NCBI GenBank assembly: GCA_002633025.1
Contig: NMRB01000055.1
Coordinates: 629,945 to 693,944, forward strand
Direction: 5' to 3'
DNA: 64,000 nt
Source: Notospermus geniculatus
Lineage: Eukaryota > Nemertea > Pilidiophora > Heteronemertea > Lineidae
The translations under genes were made by a program, and so were the position numbers. This document shows, in pieces, positions 46,391-58,500 of this stretch. The notes under the pieces were generated by a model. It made no database searches and was not told where the DNA came from. It saw only the letters and a program-made list of their open reading frames with translations. How positions within the stretch are numbered: the stretch's first letter is position 1; the number at the start of each line of letters is the position of its first letter.

Positions 46391-49300
46391 TCAGATTTAT
46401 GTTTTATAATGTCACATGAATAGAATCTTGTCTCCAAAGTCTATTGGGGTTGTTCCCATAATTGTCAGTCGCGAACACGCTGATAGGGCCAGCTTGCTAC
46501 TTGGGTCTGGTTTCATCTGCAATGCTTTGGCGTCATATCGCAAGCTACCCATGAGATCGGCGAGCGCTGCCTCTGAACTCCATGACTCCAGGAATTTTGT
46601 ATCTGTTGAGCATATTTCCTTTCCAATTTCTTGTCCATTTTTAGAAAAAAGTTCATCTGAATGTTATGAGAAGACACTGTAGTAATTGACAACCAAACAG
46701 TGAATCTTTCTTCTGAAAAAAGGAACTATTGTCCTGTAAGTCTCAGATATGAAAACAATTTGTTATTTCCTCCTGGAGATTGTGGCGTGTTTATAGTACT
46801 TTCAGGGTTTGTATAGGCCTTGAAAATACTTGAATTCTTTGCAGGTTGTGTTTCAGATTTTCATGATTTGCGGAATGTCAGGAAAGTAGTCCATGACTTT
46901 GCCTCTGGGATCTCAAATTCTGTGATGTGCCCCATGGCCTTATAATTGTTTTCTGTATGAACCTTAAAACGATCAAAGAACATCCAGAACCCTGAATTTT
47001 GTATTGGAATTTTCAATGGCTTGTTCAGACTTGTAACCGGTTTCAACAACCATCCAAAAAGATCTTATGCCCTGGGTTCTTGGAAGTTACCTTTCTTGTA
47101 GCCATTGGGTTCTTAACAATTTATAGTGGGAGCAAGACCTTGAAATTCAGGGAACTCTAGATGGAGAATTTCCTTCTTATCTTTGATTCCTGAAATTTCT
47201 GCCATCTTGTTTCGATCCTGGCAACCTTTAGGATGGTTTAAGAGTGTGTTACTTATCCTGCTATTTTGACGGTACAATTTTGACGCCGTATTGGAGGCTG
47301 AGGAATTAGTAAACCTGCATCTGCCTGCAAATTCCACTTTTGGGGGAGGCTTTGGGAACAATCCATTATGATCTCGAAACCACATGTACTTTGCCGAAAT
47401 TGTTCAGTTTCAGTATCTCTGTGGGCTTTGAAACAGAGTACCGGGTTTTTCGAAATAACTTGAAAATCTTACAATGATAAGATCTGCGCATATTTTGCTG
47501 TCATCACTTGAAGTTGGTTTCAGTGCTTGAAATTCCTTGGCCTTACAACCAATGTTGCTGGTCTGGTCAACTCAACTACATCCTTGACTCCTGTGATGTT
47601 GGAATTTGTTGATTCACTGGGCCATTTTAGTCAGGGGATGTAAGTTAGGTGGTGGATGTGGTAAGTATTCCCCAGATCTAGTGATCTCATATTTTCGTTT
47701 CCAAGTAAGTACTGGTCATTTTACCTGGTCATATTTTTTGGAGAACAGATCTTCGGAAAGATAAGTACATGTATCTTGAAATCTTGTGCTTTCAAGGATG
47801 AACTTGCGTATGTGTTCTCCACACTTAAAATTGTCGTCATCATTCAAGCATTCCAGTTTCTTCAATTTGACCTGGATGGATTTCCTTTTAGGAGATTTCC
47901 AAGTGAAGTTTTCCATTTGCACATACTAGAATTTTCCACTGTGAACCTGGTCTTCCAATATGTTAATTATGAAGGCCCGACCATTCTCTTCAAAAGGCAA
48001 GTTCGCTGAAGGCTTTTCATGGCCGGCTTTTCATATACCAGTGTATGCATGACACACGGTACAGGTACATTTCATCAGATATTTCTGTTGGTGTCAAAAT
48101 TCTGAGGTTCACTACGACAGGTAAAGGGGATGACCTCTTTATATAAGCATTGGGTGTTCACCTGTTCATGTCAGGTGCAAAAGAAACTGATTGCGTAAGA
48201 ATGATTCCTGCACAAGGTGGCGTTATCCTTTCCATGCATATTTTGAAGTTCTTATCCTCGTTCCTGTATACATACATTGGCTTATCTCTTCCATTTGTCT
48301 GATTCAAATCTATTTCAATCCTGTGGATTTTTCTTTTGTAAGGAGAATCGAAGCAAGGCCTATGTCTTTGAAATCTAGGTGCAGTTACAGGTCCTGCGAA
48401 GATTATGACACACAAGTCCTGTTATATTGGGTCCAAGGTAAGGTAAGAGTCAAAGGTTCCAGCCATTCTGGTTTCGATGATTATTTGAATTTTTATCCAT
48501 ATTGTCACTCCTTTCATGGATGTGCAGATCCACTCGCCTTGACAAAATACATTGAAAATTGTCTGCTTTCATCTGACTCTTTGTGACCACATTCATTCCC
48601 TTTACACTTACATGTATTGTTATATGCTTGTATGTTTTGAAGAGGTCCATCCTACACTCGATAAAAACAAGTGTTCTCTTGAACCTCTTTTTGATTTTAC
48701 CACTATTGATGATTTTGCTTGTCTGCTGACATTTCCATGTGAGGAAGTGGTGCAAGTGCACAACAAAACGCAGTCAGTATTTGATTACTTGTGCCGGTGC
48801 ATCCACTTAGTGGGTGCCGCCCAGCGGTGATGAAATCCATACATGTATTTCTTCATCCTGCACTCGATTTTGGCTAGATACGAATGAATTTTGGTCACAT
48901 ACCTGTACATACTGATGAATAATCTTCTTATCTGGCAAATAGTTTGCTTGGTTCCACAGAGCAATAATGAACTTTTTGTTTGCAAATTTGGGATCTGAGA
49001 TTTCCAAAATAGTTCAGATGACAAATTTTTCAGTCGTTAACATGTATTTTTGTGAAAATTAAGGAGAACAGGTCCTTCATTCCGTCCTGCAAATCTCCCA
49101 GTCCTTTCATTCATCTCGACTCATAATTCTGCTGCTGTACTCTCAACATGATTTCTTTTGATACGTTAAGCTGTAGATCAAATTTATGAAGTTTGGTGAA
49201 GGTTTCTCTGGACCGAAGTTTTAACTGCAGTATGAAGTTCGATGAAGGTTCTCTCTGACCTTGTATTGTTCCTTCGTATTGAAATCAGCAAACAGAATTA

Positions 49301-50372
49301 TTTTATTGGGAAACTACTTGTCAGTTGGCAGTGGGAGTTGACTCCGATTCTTGAATTCCTTTGCTGCTGTTGGGGTGGACGAGGGAAGTTACTTTATGTG
49401 TACCACTAGTTGGACTCTGATCTATTTAAAAGTGGTAAATTCTTAGTTGCTTTCTTCCCTCCAATATCGTTGGGGTGTTTTTTGGCAGAATTGTGCTGCT
49501 TCACATGCAGTGGAATCTTTGAGTTGCACCAATCTACAGGGTAATCCAATAAAAATGTCCTGTGAATGGTAGATAATTCAACTGTCGTTCGTGGGATATT
49601 TTTTGGATCGCCCTATAGATAACTCAAACCGTTTCTTGTCCAGTGATTGATGTTCTTGCCTTTGCAGGTTGAGTACTCCTGAGCAGTCTGTGTGCCTTGA
49701 TGGTATCTTGGTATGCTGCTGTGATTGTCTTGGATGACCTGCTTGGCCTTGAATGGAGTTGACTGGTCATGGAAAGCTAACCACATAAGAAGGGATGACC
49801 CCTCCTATGCTGGAGCACATAATGGATCGAAGTGGTAAGTTGGAAGTCAGTCTTCATGTTGAGTGGGCATTTTGAAATTGCTAGATTAGTCTCTGTTCAT
49901 TGGACATATATTTCAACTCTTTCTCTTGAATCTTGTCTCCTTGGCAAAGCCTTGCTATTCTAGAACTGTTTCGTTGTTGATATTTCAGGAAATGGTGATG
50001 AATATCTGGAATGTTCGAGTGATGTGTTCGTGCTGGATTAGGCATCAGCCTGCAAATCTTTATATTCCTGGATCAGCCCTACAGTAGTCCCTACAGTGAG
50101 GATTAACATTCTACATTTGGACTTCCATGTGGCTCCTTCGAATGACAAAATGGAGGAACGTCTTCAATGGATCGTTTGGACTCAGATTGCCTTGTTCTCA
50201 AAGGTGTTCACTGATATCAGTTGGACTGTGTATAACTTTCATGTACCTTCACAGCTCTAATGTACAAATAGCAGCCACTGCTATGGTGTTAGTGAGAACC
50301 TGTTTTGGACTGACTGTTCTCATGGTATTGAATACATGTATTACTGCTGATGGGTATAAAATGTCGAAGTAC

Positions 50373-50378
50373 AATAAA
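50373..50378 (+). promoter_or_regulatory. Alternative distal polyadenylation signal AATAAA
   Basis: Canonical hexamer in a U/A-rich context 5 kb after the hnRNP M stop. It could end a long 3'UTR isoform or be unused. Confidence 0.3.
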
Positions 50379-50586
50379 GTATTGAAATCATATTTTCGAC
50401 GTTGATTTTGTTCTGTCCTCAGAAGCCTGTTATCGAGGAATGTTGGTTTTGCCTATCATCTGCCAAGTCTTGGATGTCCTGCATGAAGCCTGTGGAAGGA
50501 ATAATGCTTCTGCATGAAACCAACTTGCTGTGTGTGACTGATTCAGCAGTCTGCTCGCTGAATACAAGGGTGCAACGTGAGCATTA

Positions 50587-50779
50587 GGCTTCCTTTACAT
50601 AGAACTACGTATACGGTATACGAATACTGCGGTTAACAATGGCTTCACGGCTGGTTAAGCCACGGCTTAACGGCTTCATGGCTTCTCTCATTGGCCAATG
50701 GCTTCACGGTCGTGAATCCACTTGAAGCCTTTGTTAAATGGCGTTTTCGTATACCGTATACTTCTATGTAAGGGAAGCC
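50587..50779. mobile_element. 193-bp Harbinger-like MITE
   Basis: Inverted ends GGCTTCCTTTACATAGAA and TTCTATGTAAGGGAAGCC, then the shared GTATACGGTATACGAA palindrome. TTA occurs on both sides (50584-50586, 50780-50782), a PIF/Harbinger-type target. Several GGCTTCA-GG motifs repeat inside. Confidence 0.82.
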
Positions 50780-50801
50780 TTATGAACCACTTCAGCATTA
50801 C

Positions 50802-51060
50802 GAGGAGCCTTGATAACCAAGTGGTTATCATGTCCGTTTAGCAAACAGCAGGTCCTGGGTTCGAATCCTGAGCCCATATGCGATTAATCATCTCTGGCCC
50901 TTCAGTCTGTCGCATGGGACAGTAAGCCGTGGTGCCTTGTACCTCGTGCCTTTGCAAGGACAAGTAAAAGACCCCATCCAAAGGAGGAACATGAGTAGCC
51001 AAGATGGCCTTTTCCGTACTTACATGTAACAGGGCCAATAATGCTACGACTTCGCTGACG
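50802..51060 (+). repeat. tRNA-derived SINE
   Basis: A tRNA-like head has AACCAAGTGGTTATCATG as A-box region and a perfect B box GGTTCGAATCC at 50858-50868. A body follows with ATGGGACAGTAAGCCGTGGT and CAAGGACAAGTAAAAGACCCC, of the kind common in marine invertebrate SINEs. The acceptor stem does not pair, so it is not called a tRNA gene. Confidence 0.65.
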
Positions 51061-51389
51061 GAGTCACTCATTTACATTGGCCAATGCATGCTCTACATGT
51101 AAAATACGAGGTCTCTCATTGGCCAAACTCAACCAATCCGGGTCCACTGTGATGTACAAGATGAATATCGGTAATGAAAGGTATCTATTCACGAAGGGCT
51201 GAATTATCACTTGATTTGAGGCAACCAATTTTAACCAGGATTCAGCAGTGTTTTGGCCCAGAGGCAGCCATAGAATCATGCAAAACTGAACCCATTCTTT
51301 CTACTGATGAATGTCACTGAAGGCTGGATGGAATCTAGTATCATTACGTCTATAAAAACACAAGCAACAAGTGCACTTTCCAAAGAAGA

Positions 51390-51395
51390 TTTATT
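51390..51395 (-). promoter_or_regulatory. Polyadenylation signal of strawberry notch
   Basis: Canonical AATAAA on the minus strand 1.1 kb downstream of the SBNO1 stop. Confidence 0.65.
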
Positions 51396-52046
51396 GCCTA
51401 ACAATATACAAAACAAGATCTTTTAATTTCTTTACAAATCTTCAGAAATTCTTTACACAACTTTCGGGCCTAACGCAAATGCATTGGAGAACAAGTCACA
51501 CACTTCCATTGTATTTCACACAAGCAGATCCTTAAATAACAATACGTAATCAGAGATGTATACACCGTATCTGAGATAAATACATGTAGACACAACAAAC
51601 ATCAGGTACTCCCGGATAGATTTTCCTCATTCAACTTCCAGAGTTTGCCAGGTGACTACAAGTTGTAGGTCCACAGTGACTGTCCAACGTGTGTGCAGTG
51701 CTTTATGCATTGCATATGTACAGCGGACAACATGGTTCAATTCTGGCTTCTTTCATGTTACGATTACAATTTTGTGCACTTCTACGCACGTTATATACCT
51801 TGGGAAGTGGAAAACTGTCAATAACAACTGCTTCCCTTGGAATTCCAGGGTTCAAATCTGACACGTCATAGATTCAATGCCTCTGTCTTTATATGTGACA
51901 AATTTGACACTATGTACAAGTTAAGGAAGGGCACTTCAGCTGCATGAGAAAACGACATCGTATGAGGGAATAGGCTTCAAGGATACAGAAAACGCTAAAA
52001 CAACAACACTGGGATAGGGATTCTGCAAGGGATTCTCCAAAATCTG

Positions 52047-52170
52047 GGCCCACGTTCACAAATCTACCAGCGACATTTGTTTAAGTGTGGTTCCTATCCT
52101 TCATTTAATCCAGAAGAAAACTGGTTCACATAGACTTGGGTAATTCTATGAAATTGGGCCATCAGCATAT
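52047..52170. repeat. Decayed fold-back, possible relative of the CTGG elements
   Basis: Outer ends TGGGCCCACGTTCACAAA and, inverted, TGGCCCAATTTCATAGAA resemble the GGCCCRTATTC termini at 16358 and 26063. The middle is poorly paired. It lies in the SBNO1 3'UTR. Confidence 0.4.
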
Positions 52171-52512
52171 TTAGAAATCAATGTCAATTTTTGACTGAGC
52201 AGAACAGTACTGGTACCAGGACATATGCCACCAGTCCCTTCACTCGAACTCTCTTGGTCTCGTTCTAAGTAGGTAGCACCGGTGTGAGTATAGCAGAAGG
52301 GAGATTCTATGCTATGCATACTTCAATCAAAATATCTGGTCATCTTGAAAATCAGTGATTGATGCGAACCTCTGAACCATGAACATATGAAGTGCTGACT
52401 GCAAGCAACTAATTTTGCAATTACTTGGGTGCAATCATGAATAAATGGTGCAATCTTGTTCTAGACTGAAATACACATGGCAAAGGTTTCCCTATTCTTG
52501 GTCAATGTCCAG

Positions 52513-55500
52513 TTAGAACTGGGGCATATCTAAGATACCAAATGCAGATACCAAGCTAGAGGTACTAGAATTCCTGCTGCCGGGACCTAACGCAAAGTTG
52601 GAGGTCTGTTGGAATGGTTGAAGAAGGGATTTGGGTTCACTTTTGACCTTCCCTGACAGGACGTGAGTCAGTGGTTCAACACAGTTGGCTGGAATGATCG
52701 AGCCTGAAAGAGATGGTGGAAAAGTTGAGAGTTACTTCAGTGAGAGAGGCAAGGACAGTGGCAGTCAAAAGAGGATGAAAGACATTAGAATTAGAAGCAC
52801 CTCCTTCAAGCCGATGCTGGCCAACATCGTAGCACCACTCACCTACAATCCTCTTGCCCTCATCAGTTCTGAGTCGCACGATTTGCATCTTGGAATGAGC
52901 ACCAGTCGGCATCGAGGCCAACACGCTCTCCACCTTGCTCCACACACTGAGGACAGAACCACAGAGAACGTAGAATGTCCGACTCCGCAGGCCAACTTCA
53001 CACGGCAAACCTATCACAATACGCTTGCAACTGCCATGCCTGAAAGACAAAACAATATTTTAAGCTAGAGTGGACCAGTGGCATGGGTCTCTGACTAGCA
53101 GTGAGGAAGTCCCAGGTTCAAAATCCCTGTCAAAGTGGCCACCTCTAGCAACTAAACCGCTGACTTTTGTACCCGACCTGGAAAACACAGCACTCCATTA
53201 TTAGAAGTATCAGTAATTGCCGACAAAAACCAATATAAAATGGTCGATTCACACTCACCAGTACACATGGCTACACTGTGTTTCAGCAGCAGTAAACTGT
53301 TCATCCCAATACTCCTGGGCTATGTCTGGTATCACTTTCTTGTACTTCCTCTTCAATGACTCCAGTGTCTCTGTCTTGGGTTGCTGACCGGTATTTGGAC
53401 GATATATCGTGTAGATTTTCTTCCCTTTGGACCCTGACATGGCGACAGCGAGAATGATGGAAAGTTTTTCATTTCTGTCCTGAAAAATGCAAGAAAATAT
53501 CACAATAATATGATTCCCCATGATAAAGGTTCAACATGCCTACATGTACTTCTTTCAGTTTATCAACACAACAGTGGAGAAAGGCAAATATTTACCTGTC
53601 TGGATGTATAGAACCCATCTTCTCTGCCGGTATGTTCTCTCCAAATGTCCATAGCTTGGTCCCATGATAAACCCCTCTCAACACCAACCTGTAGAGGATA
53701 AAGCAAAAATACATGTGTAATCACAACAATATTGCACAACCCTTGGAGTAAAAATGACCAAGAATTTGACTCACCGTATAGAGTGTCGTCTTGGCTGAGC
53801 CCAGCATCTCATTGCCAACAAAGTTGACAGTCTTAATGATTTTGACATTCTCACCACCAGCACCCAGATCAAGAATACCCATATCCCACTTGCCATCCCG
53901 TTTGGCTTGGAGAATGATATAAGATAGCACATCAGTGAAATACTTGAAGAGTTTGTTCTGTAGGTCCACCTTCATCCCAAGGATTCGGTTGAGGAATTTG
54001 CTGATGTTGTTGTAGTCTGGAAGAGTCAAATGATGAAAATGGATTCAGGTCATCGTATCTCTGGGGCTAGCAAGGCTCTGCTCAGGTGAAGTACATGACG
54101 AAAAGCCAAATCTGTTCTTTAGATCTGATTCACAAAGTGATCAACCATTTACTGATTCTTGCAATCCAAATGGTAAAAGACAGAAATATCAATAGTTAAC
54201 TGACCTTTCTCTAATGTAGGCAATGGGAAGTGTTCCTCAGCAGCCAACATGCCAACCCCAATCAGACCAGTCCGTAAATCCTCGAAGAAGTTGCCTTTGT
54301 AATTTGTAGGTGGAGGGACTAGAGGAGACTCCATTTCTATCACAGATTTCATCACAGATTCAAGAGCAGCTCGACCAAACTGAAAGAGAATGGAACACGC
54401 CAATATAATCTGAATTTTGAGGTAGAGTACACTACTTCTGCAGACATTACACTGCCTTGGTGGAAGTAGCGTTCATACATGTACTTCTGATGAATGGGCA
54501 GAACATCTCATTCAGAATCAAGCAGACATGGGCAGACAGAAAGAGATCAAATATGACAGAACATCCACTCTCTGATCATGAAAGATCTCCCGCAGCCAGG
54601 AAAAACATCAAAGTATCTCGTACCTCAAGTAAAATTCCGTGAACATGATTGGCTCATTTACGTCATGTGACCTTGTGTCATTTCGATATGTCCCCCCGCG
54701 GGCGGTCATATCGCGATATGTTGCCCGCTACCATGGCTACTTAATGGCCGCCGCTTTTTTCACTCTCTCGGTTCGCAAGTTCGAACGGCCATAGAACAAA
54801 TGCAGTCTTTTCAAACGAAAAAATACCACTCACGTTCTCATTTCTTGGACGTAAGCAGTTGCCTTGATGCAAAATGGTTAACTCAAAACGTCCCAAACTC
54901 TAGGCCGGGGCCAGTTGGGTCTTGCATTGAACATACAGTCAACATGGTCAAGTGGAATTCAACACTCAGCATGTGACGTCGCGTCGCGTCATTTCACTGC
55001 AGTACACTGTGGATGCATTACGTCACGTCATTTCTTGTCCTTAATTTTGGCGTTGATTTGAGTTTTTCATAAAAGAAAGTCGTTTTCAATCAACTAGACT
55101 TTCGGTACATTTTTATAATATCTCACCTTATTATCGATGTTGAATTGACTTAGATCCCTGGTCTCAGTGGCACGGCGATCACCGTGTGTCAGTGCACCCT
55201 GAAACAATGATAATGTCAAAGATCACTCTACAAAAACAATAGAACTGACGTAACTCTAGGTAGGCCAAGACACCTGAATTCTGAATGAAGATTGAAGTGA
55301 TATTGCCCAAGGCATGTCAGAAGATGTTATTAAGACAAAACAAAGGAGAAACTGCTCTTGCATACCAAACTCTCCAATCTCTTAGCAACAGTCGCAGCAA
55401 ATCGCCTTTCACCAGCTAATTCTGAGATCAGGAACACATATTCAGGAGCATTCACTTGGTTAGACCGATGAGTACGACCGAATTGTTGTATGGCACGATC

Positions 55501-58500
55501 AGCACTCCATGGTAGTTCTAACGTGATGTGAACGCGGCGTTTTTGGTTGAGGACACGTCGGTCGGCTTGGAGGGAGATACCAGAACTAGCTGCTTCAGAT
55601 ATTATGGCTACATCCTGTAAAACGAAAGACCATTAGAAAATCCACCATAAAGTCAGAAACAATAGGATGTGGAATTTAAAAGCCAGCTAGTGTAATAAAT
55701 ATTGATTACACTGGGATGAAACCACACTATCTGTGTACCTTCTCTCCATCCATAAACCTCCGTTTCTCAGTGAGATTGAGAACTTCCAGGGGTACATCAA
55801 ACTCCCTCCTTGACTCATACTGAACCCCTTCATCAGTGCTGACAACTCGGCCCTTACGGCCCGTCATCTGAAAGTAGATTATCAGAACGTCAAACCTTTC
55901 AACACAGAGCCAGGAAATGACACGAGCCGGAGACAGACATGATAGCCTTTCTGCCAGTTTAACATCTGTGTACATGTAGCAAAGACGTATTCAACATTCA
56001 AGAGTCAGAATTCCCTACCTCAGCAACATTTTCTGGCCCTCCGAGCAGATCAATGATTTCATCAAGAGCATTTGGAGGTAATCTGTCCCCGAGGCGGTCC
56101 ACCTTCTCCAGTAAATCTTGTTTCATATCCACTGCTTTCTGTCTGGCCTGGTCCTCTGACAGACCAGAGGGGAGCTTATTCACAACAGTACCTGTGACGA
56201 AATGAAATGTATAGTGATTAACCAGTCAGGCACTGACAAGGTTCATAATACATGTAGCTGAATACAAGATACACCGAATATTCAGCGAAAACATTGACAG
56301 CTGGGATGACACTTTTTCAAAAGGTTTGTTGGTTAGGTTATTTCTCACCACTGAGCCCACTTGTGGATGACCGACTGTCTTCATCCTGAAATGGCTTCAA
56401 AAGTCCTGCTGCTTTCAACTGGGCATCAAATTCCTCATCCTCATCTTTCACTTTCTTTTCTTTTTTCTTCTTCTTTTCCTTTTCTTTCTTTGGTTTCACT
56501 TTCTTTACTTTCGTTTTCTTATCAGATTTCTTCAACCACGGATCTAGAAAAAGAGGATTTAGCACCAAACTGATGAGACTTACTCTGTTTTGGGTTGGCA
56601 TGCCAATATGACATAGTGATTCCACACGCTAACAATGCACCACCTCTATTTCAAACAAATTCTGCTTACGTAGGTACCGCAGACAGAAGACAGAACTAGT
56701 TAAAAAACCGTCAGTGGAAAGGTGTGGAACACTCACCACTATCATCACTGTCCGAACCTCCGAATGGATTGAAGTTATCATCAACCTCAGATTCATCTGA
56801 CGAAGACTCCTCATCACTTTCATCATCATCTTCACTCTCATCTGACGAGCTTGGTTCATACTCATCGCCACTGCTGTTGTCCATAGAATCTTTTACTCGA
56901 TTCAACTCCTTGAATCGTTTCGAGGTTTTCTGCTTGGAGTCAGAAGCTAAGAAAAAGGATCAAATCGACCAGTCATACACAGGAATTCATGACGCAAGAA
57001 TTTTGGGTCATGGATAGGCTGATAAAGGAAAATTAACCCAGAACTTTGAAATAGAAGGATACCAGGACAGGTATCATCGCAGACTTATCTACCCACCAGC
57101 TTTCCGCTTCAAGCTGCCACTACCTGGTGATGGGATGGGAATGTCGTCAAACAAACTGCCACCCCCCAAACCTAACAGGTCAAGGGATTTCTTCCTGTTG
57201 GGAGCTGGGAAGTGCTTATCAACCAAAGTTTGCACCACGCCTCTGAAATGAGATATAAATGGGTTGCAATTCACTGAGTCCTTCACACAGGGTGGCCTGC
57301 AACCTACCCAAGCTGATCATGTCAATACCCATTCATTGATGGCACGTTTTCAACAATTTGAAGTACATGTAATATTATTCACACACTATTAAAATCAGGA
57401 GATAGAATCTTGAATAGATAGGTCCTTATTTCAACCTACTTTGCTGTTGAGACGAAGTCATTGAGTTCTCCACCCATCTCTTCCAGCTGCTCCAGTGTCC
57501 TGGCTTCTCCAGTTGACTGTAAGCCTATTACCACGCACTGAAAAAGGAGCACAAATATGTAGGCCTTGGCAATGCTAATGAAAAATGTTGCATTACGGTA
57601 CCTTATTCTGTACTTCAGAACTGACTTTAACTTTACCACTGTTGACAAGCAAAAATTTATTTTTGAGACAAAACTGCATGGAGACCACTACAGTAGTGAC
57701 TTCGTATGATGGTATCCCACATTACTGATATTACCTTTCCATTTTTCACAGCCTCCCTGGCCACCTTGACAAGATGTGGCACCTTCGCCGAGATACACAG
57801 GTACTTGAAGAACCGCTGATGGGCAGACCAAAACTGGCCCCACATATTCTTTCTCATACTTGAGTCAGCACCGATCAAATTGGCAGCTGTCTGGAAACTT
57901 TGCCTGGCCTCCACCCACTGGAAAGAGAAGAGACAGTTCCACGTCTGGAGTCTGTGTCCCAATCAACTGTAATTACCACACTACAAGCATACAACATGAA
58001 AATATCCTTACCAAGGCCACAGACTCATTGTAGACCTGATGGAATTCCCTTGGTATTGGTACCTCTTCTATTCTAAATGTCACACCATGGAAACTCAACT
58101 GTCTAGCAATGTACATCCCTCGCAGTTTCATATCCATAGCCACCAATTCCATGGCACCAACTCCTCTGAAACAAACAATGTTTTAGGTGAGATAATTCCA
58201 CTTTTAATTTCACCAGGGTAATTCTCCCAGTTAAACCTGAAAAGTCGAGCTTGCCTTTCATTTTGGTTACCCGCAAGCAGCACTGGGCATGTTGTTCTGA
58301 GCGAGTATCCGATGAATGAATTTCACCGACTCACCTTCTCTCTACTGCCTGTATGAAGTCATTGAACTCCCTGAAAGGGGTCCCCTCTCCCCACAATCCA
58401 AGTCGGACCATATAAGCCATATTTTTAGGTTCGGATGCACCTGCAAACATCATGAGCGCCACATGTCAGTTCAGGTGTCAAGAAGAATAAATTTGGTGAA

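Larger units (their letters stand above)
45375..50586 (+). other. 3'UTR of hnRNP M followed by convergent intergenic DNA
   Basis: Downstream of the stop codon the DNA is U-rich on the plus strand, as in 3'UTRs. Two AATAAA signals are notable, at 46385-46390 and 50373-50378. The first would give a 1 kb 3'UTR, the second a 5 kb one. No other exon or repeat was recognised in these 5 kb. Confidence 0.5.
51370..52512 (-). other. 3'UTR of strawberry notch
   Basis: About 1.1 kb from the stop codon to the AATAAA at 51390-51395 (minus strand). It contains a decayed fold-back at about 52047-52170. Confidence 0.6.

Noticed and set aside
50802-50875. tRNA gene with perfect B box
   Set aside because: The acceptor and D stems do not pair and a SINE body follows, so it is a tRNA-derived SINE.
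53255-53521. Separate small genes suggested by each SBNO1 exon-containing open frame
   Set aside because: They join with matching phases and GT-AG sites into one 1445-residue protein collinear with SBNO1.
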